From Natranaeroarchaeum sulfidigenes (GTDB lineage: Archaea; Halobacteriota; Halobacteria; Halobacteriales; Natronoarchaeaceae), in assembly GCF_017094485.1 (NCBI RefSeq), contig NZ_CP064786.1, positions 930,001 to 994,000 of the forward strand: 64,000 nucleotides of DNA, read 5' to 3'. This document shows, piece after piece, positions 36,410-45,257 of the stretch; positions within the stretch are counted from its first letter, which is position 1, and each line of letters opens with the position of its first letter. A program made the translations under genes and the position numbers. Under the pieces are notes generated by a model, which had not been told where the DNA came from, searched no databases, and saw only the letters and a program-made list of their open reading frames with translations.

Positions 36410-37792
36410 ATGCAACAGACACGACGCTCCGTTCTCAAAGCTGGTGCCGGAGCTGCTGCTTTCGGCACTCTGGCTGGCTGCCTCGATAGCCCGCTCGGCG
36501 GGGAAGAGGGTAACGGGGGATACGCGAGCTTCTTCGCGCTGTGGGACTGGGCCGAACAAATAAGCGGTGACGAACTCTCCTTCGAGAACCCCGTCGAAAC
36601 CGGATCGATGGGCCACGGATGGAGTCCCGACGGCGATCTGGCGCGGGAGATCGCGGCGACGAACATGTTTCTGTACTTCGACACCCCCGAGTTCTCGTGG
36701 GCACAGGACGTCGCCGCCGAACTCGAACGCGACTACGAGGATGTCCGGGTCGTCGACGCGATGCTGGGGCTCGAACCGTTCCTGATCGGCTTCGACGACG
36801 ACCCGATACCAGAGCCGGATTACGGCCGGGAGTTCCCGCCCGAGAGCCTCCGCCTCAACGAGTACGATATCATCGACCTTCGATCTGACCAGCGGCTGGG
36901 CTACTGGCACGACAACCACTGGCACGGTGGTGTGCCTGACCTCGAACTCGGTGACAGCGTTCCGTTCGGCGTCGTAATCGAGGACGACGAGGGCTACGTC
37001 CTGCCGCTCGGCGAGGACGAGGAATACCAGCTCGACGCCCGGATCGCCGACGGCGAAGACGAGACCCCCGTCCGCATCGAGTCACACGGCGATCACGTGG
37101 AGTTCCACGGCGAGGAGCTTGGACAAACAGCCGTCGTCATCGAGCTCTGGGGGGACGACGAACTCGTCCACGACACCGAGAGCGATCCGTCCACGGTCGA
37201 GGTCATTGAGGAGTACGAAGGCGACGGCGCGGACGACTTCCACGACCCGCACGTCTGGGCTGACCCGGTCCTCGCCCAGCGCGTCGTCGACACCATCGCG
37301 GACGAGCTCGCTGAGCTCGATCCCGATAACGCAGACCTGTACGAGGAAAACGCTGCGGCGTACAACGACCGCCTCGCCGAAGTCGATCAGCAGTTCGAGG
37401 AGCTGACCGAGAATGCTGACAGGAACGTCGCCGTCTTCGCCGGGCATGACTCGTTCCAGTACGTTGAACGGCGGTATGACTTCGAGCTGGTGACGCCGAC
37501 CGGTGTTTCGCCGGATGCGTCCGTCTCGTCGAACGAAATCGGCGACCTCCTCGAACTGATCGATGCGGAAGGCATCGATACCGTACTCTACGATCCCTTC
37601 GAGGTGTCTGATCCCGGCGAGGAGTACCCCCAGATGGTCGAAACGATCTTCGAGAACAGCGATGTCGAGGACGCCGAGCCCCTGACGCCCGCGGAAGGCA
37701 CCACTGCGGAGTGGTCCGAAAACGGCTGGGGTTGGGTCGAACAGATGGAAGAGATCAATCTGCCGTCGCTCCGGGCGGCACTCGACGCGTGA
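36410..37792 (+). CDS. znuA: ZnuA-like metal-binding lipoprotein with an inserted beta domain
   Basis: 460 residues, well above the usual 300-330. Tat signal (TRRSVLKAGAG) with LAGC (Cys24). Likely metal ligands are His69 in GSMGHGWSP, His281 in HDPHVWADP, His346 in FAGHDSFQYV and the acidic residues of YDPFEVS. Between the first two lies an extra domain (about residues 150-270) with GYWHDNHWHGG and alternating strands (FGVVIEDDEGYVLPL, HGDHVEFHGEELGQTAVVIE). It captures zinc (or manganese) for the ABC importer encoded next. Zinc is favoured by the His-rich context. Confidence 0.88.
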   Translation: MQQTRRSVLKAGAGAAAFGTLAGCLDSPLGGEEGNGGYASFFALWDWAEQISGDELSFENPVETGSMGHGWSPDGDLAREIAATNMFLYFDTPEFSWAQDVAAELERDYEDVRVVDAMLGLEPFLIGFDDDPIPEPDYGREFPPESLRLNEYDIIDLRSDQRLGYWHDNHWHGGVPDLELGDSVPFGVVIEDDEGYVLPLGEDEEYQLDARIADGEDETPVRIESHGDHVEFHGEELGQTAVVIELWGDDELVHDTESDPSTVEVIEEYEGDGADDFHDPHVWADPVLAQRVVDTIADELAELDPDNADLYEENAAAYNDRLAEVDQQFEELTENADRNVAVFAGHDSFQYVERRYDFELVTPTGVSPDASVSSNEIGDLLELIDAEGIDTVLYDPFEVSDPGEEYPQMVETIFENSDVEDAEPLTPAEGTTAEWSENGWGWVEQMEEINLPSLRAALDA

Positions 37793-37837
37793 TACGATGG
37801 AAAGAGTAAAACCGAGTCTGCTGGTAACGGTGCATAG

Positions 37838-38581
37838 ATGACGACGGTCGTCGACGTGGAGGACGTGACGTTCTCCTATGGGGAGACTGTGGCAGTCGAA
37901 GACATATCGCTGTCAGTCGAGTCTGGGGACTTCCTCGGGATGATCGGCCCGAACGGCTCGGGCAAAACGACTCTGCTTCACCTGATGATCGGCCTCGCAG
38001 AGCCCGACAGTGGAAGTATTAGACTCTTTGGCGAACCGGCGGCCGAATTCGAGGAGGGCGAACGCCTCGGCTACGTCGCCCAGCGCTCGACCGACCGCGG
38101 CGGTGCGATGCCGGTGACGATCCGGGAAACCGTGCTGATGGGGCGGTTCGCCCACGTCGGGCACTCCCGACTGAGCGACGAAGACCACGCAATCGTGGAC
38201 GACGCTCTTCGGACGGTCGATATCGCCGACCTCGCACACCGTCCGATCAGCGCGGTCTCCGGCGGCCAGCGCCAGCGTGCCTTTATTGCTCGTGCGCTGG
38301 CTTCCGAGTCCGATCTGCTCGCACTCGACGAGCCCACCGTCGGCGTCGACGCCGACTCGCGAACTGAGTTCTACGACCTGCTCGACCATCTCAACGAGCA
38401 GGGGATCACCATCATCCTGATCGAGCACGACGTCGACGTCCTGACGAAACACGTCAACAAGGTGGCCTGTATCAACCGTGAGCTGTACCATCACGGCGAT
38501 ACGGTGTCGTTCATCGAGAGCGATGCCCTCTCGGAAGCGTACGGAAAATCGACCGGCGTCCTCGATCACAACCACCCATGA
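37838..38581 (+). CDS. znuC: metal ABC transporter ATP-binding protein
   Basis: 247 residues. Walker A GPNGSGKTTLLHL, signature VSGGQRQRAFIARALA, Walker B LLALDEPTVGVD and the switch His in ILIEHDVDVL are all present. It powers the importer with the permease at 38578, whose start overlaps this stop by four bases. Confidence 0.95.
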   Translation: MTTVVDVEDVTFSYGETVAVEDISLSVESGDFLGMIGPNGSGKTTLLHLMIGLAEPDSGSIRLFGEPAAEFEEGERLGYVAQRSTDRGGAMPVTIRETVLMGRFAHVGHSRLSDEDHAIVDDALRTVDIADLAHRPISAVSGGQRQRAFIARALASESDLLALDEPTVGVDADSRTEFYDLLDHLNEQGITIILIEHDVDVLTKHVNKVACINRELYHHGDTVSFIESDALSEAYGKSTGVLDHNHP

Positions 38582-39666
38582 GCACGGATACCGCAGATGA
38601 GCGGACCGAGCAGTCACTGCGTGCAGGGGGTGTGCCGACCCGACAACGCATCGAGGAGGTACTGCTCGTCCTCACAGCGCTTCTGGGAATCGGAATGATC
38701 GGTTTTGTTACCGTCGACTGGCTCCGGGCTGCACCGGGGACTGTCGGCACGTTCACCGGGACGGCGTTCGCCCAGTTCCTGATCCTTGGCGAGTGGCTCG
38801 ATTACTACCTCGGGACGAACGTCTTTCAGCATCCGTTCATGTGGCGACAGATCGCGACTGGCGTCCTGGTGGGGATCGTCGGCCCACTCGTCGGAACCTA
38901 CCTCGTTCATCGACAGATGGCGCTGATCGGTGAGACACTCGCTCACACCGCGTTTGCCGGTGTCGCCATCGGCGTCGTGGTCGTCGGACTGTTTGGTCTC
39001 GCCGGATCGAGAGGGCAGTTGCTGGTCGTCGCTCTGATCGTGAGTGTCGCCGCAGCGCTCGGGCTACAGTGGCTGACACAGCACACGGACAGCTACGGCG
39101 ACGTACCAATTGCGATCGTGCTCACCGGGAGTTTCGCCGTCGGGACACTGCTTATTTCCTGGGGCCGGGAGTTCGTTTCCGTCCCGATCGAGATCGAGGA
39201 TCTACTGTTCGGGAATATGTCGGTTGTCACCGCACAGGGCTCACAGATCGTCGCCGTCCTTTCGGTCGTCGTTACCGCCCTCGTTGTATTCAACTACAAG
39301 CAGTTCCTCTTCATCACGTTCGACGAGAAAGCCGCCCGCGTTGCACGTTTTAATGTCTCGTGGTACAACGCGCTTCTGGTGACGATGACCGCTGTCGTTG
39401 TCGTCGGGGCAATGCAGATTCTCGGCGTGATTCTGGTAGCTGGGCTACTGGTCATTCCAGTCGCTGCAGCCTCGCAGGTCGCTGGCGGCTTCCGGGAAAC
39501 GCTGTACCTGTCGGTACTGTTCGGGCAGGCGTCGATTCTGGGTGGGATCGGCTTTGCGATCTGGGCGAGTCTCCCCTCCGGCGGCTCGGTGATCGTGGTC
39601 GCAATCCTGATTTATCTCATTGCCGTCGCCTTTTCGGATCGGTCTGCAACGCTGACGATGCGGTGA
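38578..39666 (+). CDS. znuB: metal ABC transporter permease
   Basis: 362 residues of the ABC-3 family. After a polar N-terminus of about 25 residues come eight or nine hydrophobic helices; family segments are GTYLVHRQMALIGETLAHTA and QILGVILVAGLLVIPVAAAS. The unusually long stretch before the first core helices (residues 1-95) includes an extra membrane helix (LTALLGIGMIGFVTVDWL). It forms the zinc channel with the znuC product. Confidence 0.93.
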   Translation: MSTDTADERTEQSLRAGGVPTRQRIEEVLLVLTALLGIGMIGFVTVDWLRAAPGTVGTFTGTAFAQFLILGEWLDYYLGTNVFQHPFMWRQIATGVLVGIVGPLVGTYLVHRQMALIGETLAHTAFAGVAIGVVVVGLFGLAGSRGQLLVVALIVSVAAALGLQWLTQHTDSYGDVPIAIVLTGSFAVGTLLISWGREFVSVPIEIEDLLFGNMSVVTAQGSQIVAVLSVVVTALVVFNYKQFLFITFDEKAARVARFNVSWYNALLVTMTAVVVVGAMQILGVILVAGLLVIPVAAASQVAGGFRETLYLSVLFGQASILGGIGFAIWASLPSGGSVIVVAILIYLIAVAFSDRSATLTMR

Positions 39667-39808
39667 CAGCGGCGATGGGATGTGTGTAACCGTTATACAC
39701 AGATCGGTAATTATCACGAATATTGTTTTGGCTGCATGAGGAGGTCCTTTATACCCCGCACGATGTCAGTCAGTTTTTACCGGTGGATACATTTAGATTC
39801 ATGTAGCG

Positions 39809-41905
39809 ATGGGAGCGTTATCGGACCTGTTCGGGCCGGAGCGTGTAGCCGTCGTCGGTGCAACCGACCGGGAGGGATCCGTCGGGCGGGCAATCCTGAC
39901 GAACCTCCAGGCCGATTACACTGGCGAGGTCGTTCCAATCAACCCGAACCGTGATGCGGTGCTGGGACTGGACTGTTATGAATCAGTGGCGGCGGCGCCA
40001 CCGGCGGACCTGGCTGTAGTGGTCGTCCCGTCAGGGATCGTCATCGATGCGGTGCGGGAAGCGGCTGAGGCGGGTGTCGACGACGTCGTCGTTATCACCG
40101 CCGGCTTCAGCGAAACCGGCAGCGAAGGTGCCGAACGGGAACGCGATCTGATCGAGGTCGCCGAGGAGTACGATCTCAACCTCGTCGGCCCCAACAGCCT
40201 CGGCGTGATGAGTACGCCGAACGGTATGAACGCCACCTTCGGCCCGGACAACGCACAGGAGGGATCGATCTCCTTTATGAGCCAGTCCGGTGCGTTCATT
40301 ACAGCAGTGCTGGACTGGGCGAACGATCAGGACCTCGGATTCAAAGATGTCGTCTCACTGGGTAACGAGGCCGTCCTCGACGAGTCCGACTTCATCAACG
40401 AGTGGGGTGACGACCCGGACACCGACGTGATTATCGGCTACCTCGAAGGGATCGATCACGGTCGGGAGTTCATCGACACCACGCGGGAGGTAACCGACGA
40501 CACGCCGGTTGTGCTCGTCAAATCCGGCCGGACCGAAGCCGGTGCGCAGGCGGCCTCCTCACACACCGGGACGATCGCCGGGAGCGAACAGGCCTACGCG
40601 GCAGGCCTCGATCAGGCGGGCGTCCTGCGCGTCGAGACCGTCCAGGAGATGTTCGACTACGCGCGGATGCTTTCGGGCCAGCCACTCCCCGAGCGCGACG
40701 ACGTTGCGGTCATTACCAACGCGGGCGGTCCGGGCGTGATGACCACTGACGCGATCGGCGACTCGCGGCTCGACCTTGCGAGCTTCTCCGACGAGACGCT
40801 GGAAACGTACGGCGAGATGCTCCCCGACGAGGGTAACATCTACAACCCGGTCGACGTGCTCGGTGACGCCGACGCGAGTCGGTTCGAGAAGGCCCTCGAC
40901 GCCGCGCTGACCGATCCCGGTGTCGGGGCCGCGATCGTCGTCGCGGCGCCGACCGCCGTCCTCGATTTCGAGAATCTCGCCGACGTTATCAGCGAGAAAA
41001 AAGAAGAGTACGAGACGCCGATCGTCTCCGCACTGATGGGCGGGGAGAGTACCGCAGCGGCCGCAGAAAAACTCAAGGACAACGGCGTCCCGAACTACTT
41101 CGATCCGGCGCGTGCGATCCGGAGTATCGGCGCGCTTTCCGAGTATCGGGACATCAGCCGGACGAGCCACGAGGAGCCGACCGACTTCGATGTCGACCGC
41201 GAGCGCGCACGAGAGATCCTCGAAGGTGCGAAAGCCCGCGACGACAACCGTCTCGGTGTCGAGGCGATGGATCTGCTCGATGCCTACGGCATCCCGACGC
41301 CCGAGGGAGACGTCGTCGACTCGCCCGCGGAGGCGGAGGCAGTCGCCAAAGAGATCGACGGCCCCGCAGTCATGAAGATCGTCAGCCCCGACATCCTTCA
41401 CAAGTCCGACATCGGGGGCGTAAAAGTCGGCGTCGAAACCGAGGACGTCGCGGACGCCTACGAGGATCTCGTGACGCGGGCGCGAAACTACCAGCCCGAC
41501 GCAAACCTCATCGGGATCCAGGTACAAGAGATGGTCGACCTCGATGATGGGACGGAAACGATCGTCGGCCTCAACCGCGACCCGCAGTTCGGCCCGATGG
41601 TCCTCTTTGGCCTCGGCGGCATCTTCGTCGAAGTGCTCGAAGACACGACGGTTCGGATCGCACCGATCAGCGAACCGGAGGCCGACGAGATGATCGACGA
41701 CATTCAGGCCGCGCCGCTGCTGCGCGGGGCGCGAGGGCGCACGCCGGCGGATACGGACGCCATCTCGGAGTCGCTCCAGCGCCTCTCACAGCTGGCGACC
41801 GACTTCCCGGCGATCCTCGAACTCGACGTGAACCCGCTGGTCGCGGGACCGGACGGTGCGACGGCGATCGACCTGCAACTGACCGTGGACACTGATAAAC
41901 TATGA
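39809..41905 (+). CDS. acd: acetate-CoA ligase (ADP-forming), fused alpha-beta
   Basis: 698 residues. The N-terminal CoA-binding Rossmann domain (VAVVGATDREGSVGRAI) and ligase domain are followed by SSHTGTIAG with the phospho-acceptor His252, and a C-terminal ATP-grasp domain (MKIVSPDILHKSDIGGVKVG, LFGLGGIFVEVLEDT). It converts acetyl-CoA to acetate with ATP formation, the standard archaeal acetate route. The downstream gene overlaps by four bases. Confidence 0.95.
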   Translation: MGALSDLFGPERVAVVGATDREGSVGRAILTNLQADYTGEVVPINPNRDAVLGLDCYESVAAAPPADLAVVVVPSGIVIDAVREAAEAGVDDVVVITAGFSETGSEGAERERDLIEVAEEYDLNLVGPNSLGVMSTPNGMNATFGPDNAQEGSISFMSQSGAFITAVLDWANDQDLGFKDVVSLGNEAVLDESDFINEWGDDPDTDVIIGYLEGIDHGREFIDTTREVTDDTPVVLVKSGRTEAGAQAASSHTGTIAGSEQAYAAGLDQAGVLRVETVQEMFDYARMLSGQPLPERDDVAVITNAGGPGVMTTDAIGDSRLDLASFSDETLETYGEMLPDEGNIYNPVDVLGDADASRFEKALDAALTDPGVGAAIVVAAPTAVLDFENLADVISEKKEEYETPIVSALMGGESTAAAAEKLKDNGVPNYFDPARAIRSIGALSEYRDISRTSHEEPTDFDVDRERAREILEGAKARDDNRLGVEAMDLLDAYGIPTPEGDVVDSPAEAEAVAKEIDGPAVMKIVSPDILHKSDIGGVKVGVETEDVADAYEDLVTRARNYQPDANLIGIQVQEMVDLDDGTETIVGLNRDPQFGPMVLFGLGGIFVEVLEDTTVRIAPISEPEADEMIDDIQAAPLLRGARGRTPADTDAISESLQRLSQLATDFPAILELDVNPLVAGPDGATAIDLQLTVDTDKL

Positions 41906-42984
41906 CGAAGACGCTACTCGTAACCTCGACCGAAGAAGGCACCGGCAAGACGGCCGTCTCGATCGCGCTCGGCATGCTCGCCAAGGAGCGCGGCCTCGAC
42001 GTCGGCTACATGAAACCAAAAGGGACGCGGCTCCGTTCCCGCGTCGGTAAGACGCTCGACGAGGATCCGATGCTCGCTCGCGAGCTGCTGGAGATGGACG
42101 CGGAGATGCACGAGCTCGAACCCGTCGTCTACTCGCCGACGTTCATCGAGCAGGTCATCCGCGGCCAGGAAGACGCCAGCGACCTCCAGACGCAGGTCAA
42201 AGAACACTTCGAGACGCTCGCGGCCGGACGTGATCTGATGATCGTCGAGGGCGGCGGCTCGCTGACGACCGGCGGCATCGTCGACCTGACTGATGCCGAC
42301 GTCGCCGAACTGCTAGACGCCGAAGTGCTCCTGCTTGGCGGCTACGAGACGGCGGGCGATGTCGACGAGGTACTTGCAGCCGCACGGCAGCTCGACGACC
42401 GGCTCGCTGGCGTCCTGTTCAACGCCGTCACCGACGACGCCTTCGATAGCCTCGAAACCGACGCGGCACCGTTCCTTGAAAGCAAGGGCATCTCGGTTCA
42501 CGGCGTGCTCCCGCGCGAGCAGGACCTCGCCGGGATCACGGTCGCTGATCTCGCGGACGAACTCGGTGCGGAGATCCTCACCAACGCCGACACCGATGCC
42601 TACGTCGAACGCTTCAGCGTCGGGGCGATGGGCAGCGACGCCGCGCTCCGTCACTTCCGGCGTACACGCGACGCCGCGGTCATCACCGGCGGCGACCGCT
42701 CGGACGTCCAGACTGCCGCGCTGCAGGCACCCGGTATCGAGTGTCTTATCCTCACCGGCGGCCACCGCCCGACCGGAGCCGTCATCGGCAAGGCAGAAGA
42801 GAAGGGCGTCCCGATCCTCCTGCTCCAGACCGACACGCTGACCGCGATCGACCGCGCCGAGGGCGTCGTCAGCGAGGGCCGAACCCGTGACGCAAAGACG
42901 GTCGACCGTATGGGCGAACTGCTTGCGAGCCACGCCGACGTGGACGGCCTCATCGGCGCTCCGGTCGAGGACGCAGACGAGTAA
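41902..42984 (+). CDS. P-loop/DRTGG-domain protein coupled to acd
   Basis: 360 residues. The N-terminal P-loop domain (STEEGTGKTAVSIALGMLAK) resembles dethiobiotin synthetase and the N-terminus of bacterial phosphotransacetylase; VEGGGSLTTGGIVDLTDADV follows. The C-terminal DRTGG-like domain contains ILTGGHRPTGAVIGKAEEKG. It has no acyltransferase domain, so it cannot be a phosphotransacetylase by itself. Overlap with acd (ATGA) points to a regulatory or assembly role in acetyl-CoA/acetate balance; that is inference. Confidence 0.88.
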   Translation: MTKTLLVTSTEEGTGKTAVSIALGMLAKERGLDVGYMKPKGTRLRSRVGKTLDEDPMLARELLEMDAEMHELEPVVYSPTFIEQVIRGQEDASDLQTQVKEHFETLAAGRDLMIVEGGGSLTTGGIVDLTDADVAELLDAEVLLLGGYETAGDVDEVLAAARQLDDRLAGVLFNAVTDDAFDSLETDAAPFLESKGISVHGVLPREQDLAGITVADLADELGAEILTNADTDAYVERFSVGAMGSDAALRHFRRTRDAAVITGGDRSDVQTAALQAPGIECLILTGGHRPTGAVIGKAEEKGVPILLLQTDTLTAIDRAEGVVSEGRTRDAKTVDRMGELLASHADVDGLIGAPVEDADE

Positions 42985-43030
42985 CGCCACGACCACCCCG
43001 TTTTTGTTGGCGGCACACCAACTCGACGCT

Positions 43031-43690
43031 ATGAGCGACAGCGCCCCCGACGAGGAACTCGCCCGAACCGCCGAGGAGCTGGCCGATACCCTCCGTGACC
43101 TCCGCCGGGAGGTCGAACCACGGCCGCGGCCACGGCGTGGCCCGCTCGGGCTCCCTCGCCCGCCCTCTCCGCGAGAACTGCTCGATTTCGCCGACGACGT
43201 TGCGATCCCGACCGCGATCGCCGTGCTGGAGGCGAATATCCGTATTCTCGAAGCTCTCCAGCGCGCCATCTCGGTCGCACAGGCCGAACGCGAGGCCCGC
43301 GAGCGCGGCGAGGAGCTCCGCGGCGAGGCCGAACGCCGCGGCCGCGAGGCGCGGGATGCCGCCACCCGCCTCGGCGAGGAGAGTCTCGACCGGCTCGACG
43401 ACGCACTGGCCGAGCTTCAGCGCGCGGTCGACGAGGGCGCGCTCCCGCGGGACGAAACGGCCCGCGAAATCCTTACCGAAGCCCGCGAACTCCGGAACGA
43501 CCTCGACGAGCAGGTCCGGGATGCCGAAGCACGGGTAGACGAGCAACAGGAGCGAGCGCGTCGCAACGAGCAGGAAGACGCCGGGGAGGACGACGATCCG
43601 GTGCAGGTCGACGTCGACTCCGAACTGGACTCCCTGCGGAGCCGGTATGGTGACGACGACGAGGAATCGACCGACGAGGATCCGGACTGA
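43031..43690 (+). CDS. coiled-coil haloarchaeal protein of unknown function
   Basis: 219 residues from ATG 43031 (MSDSAPDEELARTAEELADT). A Pro/Arg stretch (RREVEPRPRPRRGPLGLPRP) is followed by a weakly hydrophobic helix (DDVAIPTAIAVLEANIRIL) and a long charged coiled coil (about residues 75-185), ending in a very acidic tail. No domain of known function is recognised. It is read in the same direction as acd but starts 46 bases after the preceding stop. Confidence 0.75.
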   Translation: MSDSAPDEELARTAEELADTLRDLRREVEPRPRPRRGPLGLPRPPSPRELLDFADDVAIPTAIAVLEANIRILEALQRAISVAQAEREARERGEELRGEAERRGREARDAATRLGEESLDRLDDALAELQRAVDEGALPRDETAREILTEARELRNDLDEQVRDAEARVDEQQERARRNEQEDAGEDDDPVQVDVDSELDSLRSRYGDDDEESTDEDPD

Positions 43691-43732
43691 GAACGACAGG
43701 TTCTTGTTTTTACTTCGGGAATATCGGGTAGC

Positions 43733-43816
43733 GCGCGGGTAGCCAAGCCAGGAAAAGGCGTAGCGCTTAGGACGCTATCCCGTAGGGGTCCGCCGGTTCA
43801 AATCCGGTCCCGCGCA
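43733..43816 (+). tRNA. tRNA-Leu (anticodon UAG)
   Basis: Acceptor arms GCGCGGG (43733-43739) and CCCGCGC (43809-43815) pair fully, with discriminator A at 43816. The anticodon stem TAGCG/CGCTA encloses CTTAGGA with anticodon TAG at 43768-43770. A long variable arm (43778-43791) marks a type II tRNA, and the T-arm is GCCGG-TTCAAAT-CCGGT. CCA is not encoded. No intron. Confidence 0.95.
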
Positions 43817-44039
43817 CTGAACAAAAACTGCGAGCGTAGCGAGCAGTTTGCAGTGAGGGAGCAGGAGCGGATTTGAACGAGAGAAGACGCGCACAGCGAA
43901 GCGAGCACGTCTTCGCGTTGTTCAAATCCGGTCCCGCGGCCAGTTCTCGACTCGGACAAGTGCAGTTGCTGTGAGCGGATACTGAACGAGCGGAGTTGAG
44001 TCGCAGCGAAGCGAGCACGTCTTCGCGTGGTTCAAATCC
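43796..44039. repeat. duplicated tRNA-Leu 3' segments (att-like) and flanking direct repeats
   Basis: The 19 bases GTTCAAATCCGGTCCCGCG of the tRNA 3' end (43796-43814) recur exactly at 43920-43938. A 36-base direct repeat with one mismatch lies at 43894-43929 and 44004-44039; it joins CAGCGAAGCGAGCACGTCTT to GTTCAAATCC. A hairpin GAAGACG/CGTCTTC (43883-43914) precedes the first copy. The pattern looks like attachment-site scars of elements that integrated in this tRNA gene. It fills the gene-free stretch 43817-44140, where nothing else is seen and no integrase is present. Confidence 0.8.
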
Positions 44040-44140
44040 TATTCCGACTGTTCTTTCGAGTTACACTCAGTGTCGGTCCTGTTCGACCAGATAGTCTACG
44101 CAGCGGAATTCTTTTGTGACGATACGCCGTCGATTTACAT

Positions 44141-44572
44141 ATGGACGGGGGCAACGTGGATTCGGAGCTGATCGCTGCCTTCGAAGCGTCAGTGTGCGCT
44201 GACGCCGACGTCGAGTTCGCTATCGTGTTCGGTTCCCAGAGCGCGGGTGAGACGACCCAGGCGTCTGATATCGATCTTGCCGTCAAGTTTTCCGACGGTC
44301 TTACTGAGGGTGATCGGTTCGACAAGCGATGTTTCCTGTCGGGAAATCTTCAGCGAGAGGAGCTCCCATTTATCGATGTCTCCGACATCGAAGCGCTGTC
44401 GCTTGATGTTGCACATGACGCGGTTAACGGGACATTTGTCTGCGGTGACGAGGACGCGTTCGAGCAGTTTAAATCGGACACCGAGGAGGCGTTCTCTGCC
44501 AACCGTGACACTATACGTCGCGAGCAGCGTGCTGTGATCGATCGAATCGCGGAGGACGGACTGCGTGGCTGA
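44141..44572 (+). CDS. mntA: MntA-type nucleotidyltransferase antitoxin
   Basis: 143 residues. The motif GS-x10-DxD is intact in FGSQSAGETTQASDIDL (about residues 31-47), the signature of minimal nucleotidyltransferases. Known MntA antitoxins inactivate HepT by adding AMP to its tyrosine. Its stop lies inside the next gene (eight-base overlap), the usual pair order. Codon use is a little less GC-biased than in neighbours, which fits acquisition with the island beside tRNA-Leu. Confidence 0.88.
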   Translation: MDGGNVDSELIAAFEASVCADADVEFAIVFGSQSAGETTQASDIDLAVKFSDGLTEGDRFDKRCFLSGNLQREELPFIDVSDIEALSLDVAHDAVNGTFVCGDEDAFEQFKSDTEEAFSANRDTIRREQRAVIDRIAEDGLRG

Positions 44573-44993
44573 CAGACGAGTTGTTTCGATCAAGCTTGAG
44601 CAGATCGAACAGTATCACGGCGAATTATCCGAGAAGCAAGAAACGCTGTCCCGCGAAGAGTTCCTTCGAAGTACGACCGAACAGCGCGCCGTTGAGCGAA
44701 TGTTCGAGAACGCGATTCAGGCGTGTTCTGATCTGGCTCAACATATCGCGACGCGCGATTTCGGGTACGACGGGAGCACTGCGAAAGAAGCAGTCCACAT
44801 TCTGTCTCAAGAGGGCGTTATCGACGAGGAGACAGCGACCACACTTGTGTCCGCTATCGGGTTCAGAAACGTCCTTGCCCATGAGTACGGACATGTCGAT
44901 GCTGGGGAAGTATACGAAACACTCCAAACCGGACTCGCAGTGTACGATGCATACAGCCGACAGATGGCAACGTGGGTTCGAGACGGAAAATAA
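44565..44993 (+). CDS. hepT: HepT-like HEPN ribonuclease toxin
   Basis: 142 residues with a GTG start at 44565. It is fully helical with the HEPN active motif R-x4-H in GFRNVLAHEYG, the Tyr two places after His being the usual AMPylation target. HepT toxins cleave RNA, for example the 3' end of tRNA. Partner of mntA. Confidence 0.88.
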   Translation: MADRRVVSIKLEQIEQYHGELSEKQETLSREEFLRSTTEQRAVERMFENAIQACSDLAQHIATRDFGYDGSTAKEAVHILSQEGVIDEETATTLVSAIGFRNVLAHEYGHVDAGEVYETLQTGLAVYDAYSRQMATWVRDGK

Positions 44994-45026
44994 GTTTGCT
45001 GATAATATAACGGCCTGTACCAGCGT

Positions 45027-45137
45027 ATGGACCCTAAAAACACGGTTGACGACTGGCTGACTATAGACAGTACCACTCCAGAACAGGCCGATTCCATTCT
45101 CTCGCACCACGAGAGTGAGACGGGTCCACGCGGCTGA
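45027..45137 (+). CDS. possible 36-residue small protein
   Basis: ATG at 45027 opens a frame (MDPKNTVDDWLTIDSTTPEQ, then a short polar end) that stops at 45137. An AT-rich TAATATAAC at 45003-45011 could be its TATA box, though the spacing is a few bases short. Composition is acidic like a haloarchaeal protein. No family is recognised. The rest of 44994-45257 shows nothing. Confidence 0.25.
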   Translation: MDPKNTVDDWLTIDSTTPEQADSILSHHESETGPRG

Positions 45138-45257
45138 TTGCCGCCGCTTCCGTGATGGGTGCGACGTGAGTGCATTCGACGGGTATCCCGTGCTTGTTCG
45201 ATACCGGCACATTTGAACCACCAGAAAGCATTTATTATACAACAATCAGGCTCTGAT

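Noticed and set aside
41902-42984. Dethiobiotin synthetase
   Set aside because: Only the N-terminal half resembles BioD; the C-terminal DRTGG part and the acd coupling do not fit biotin synthesis.
43894-44060. Further tRNA genes after tRNA-Leu
   Set aside because: Only T-arm and 3' acceptor pieces are present; no D-arm, anticodon stem or 5' acceptor strand.
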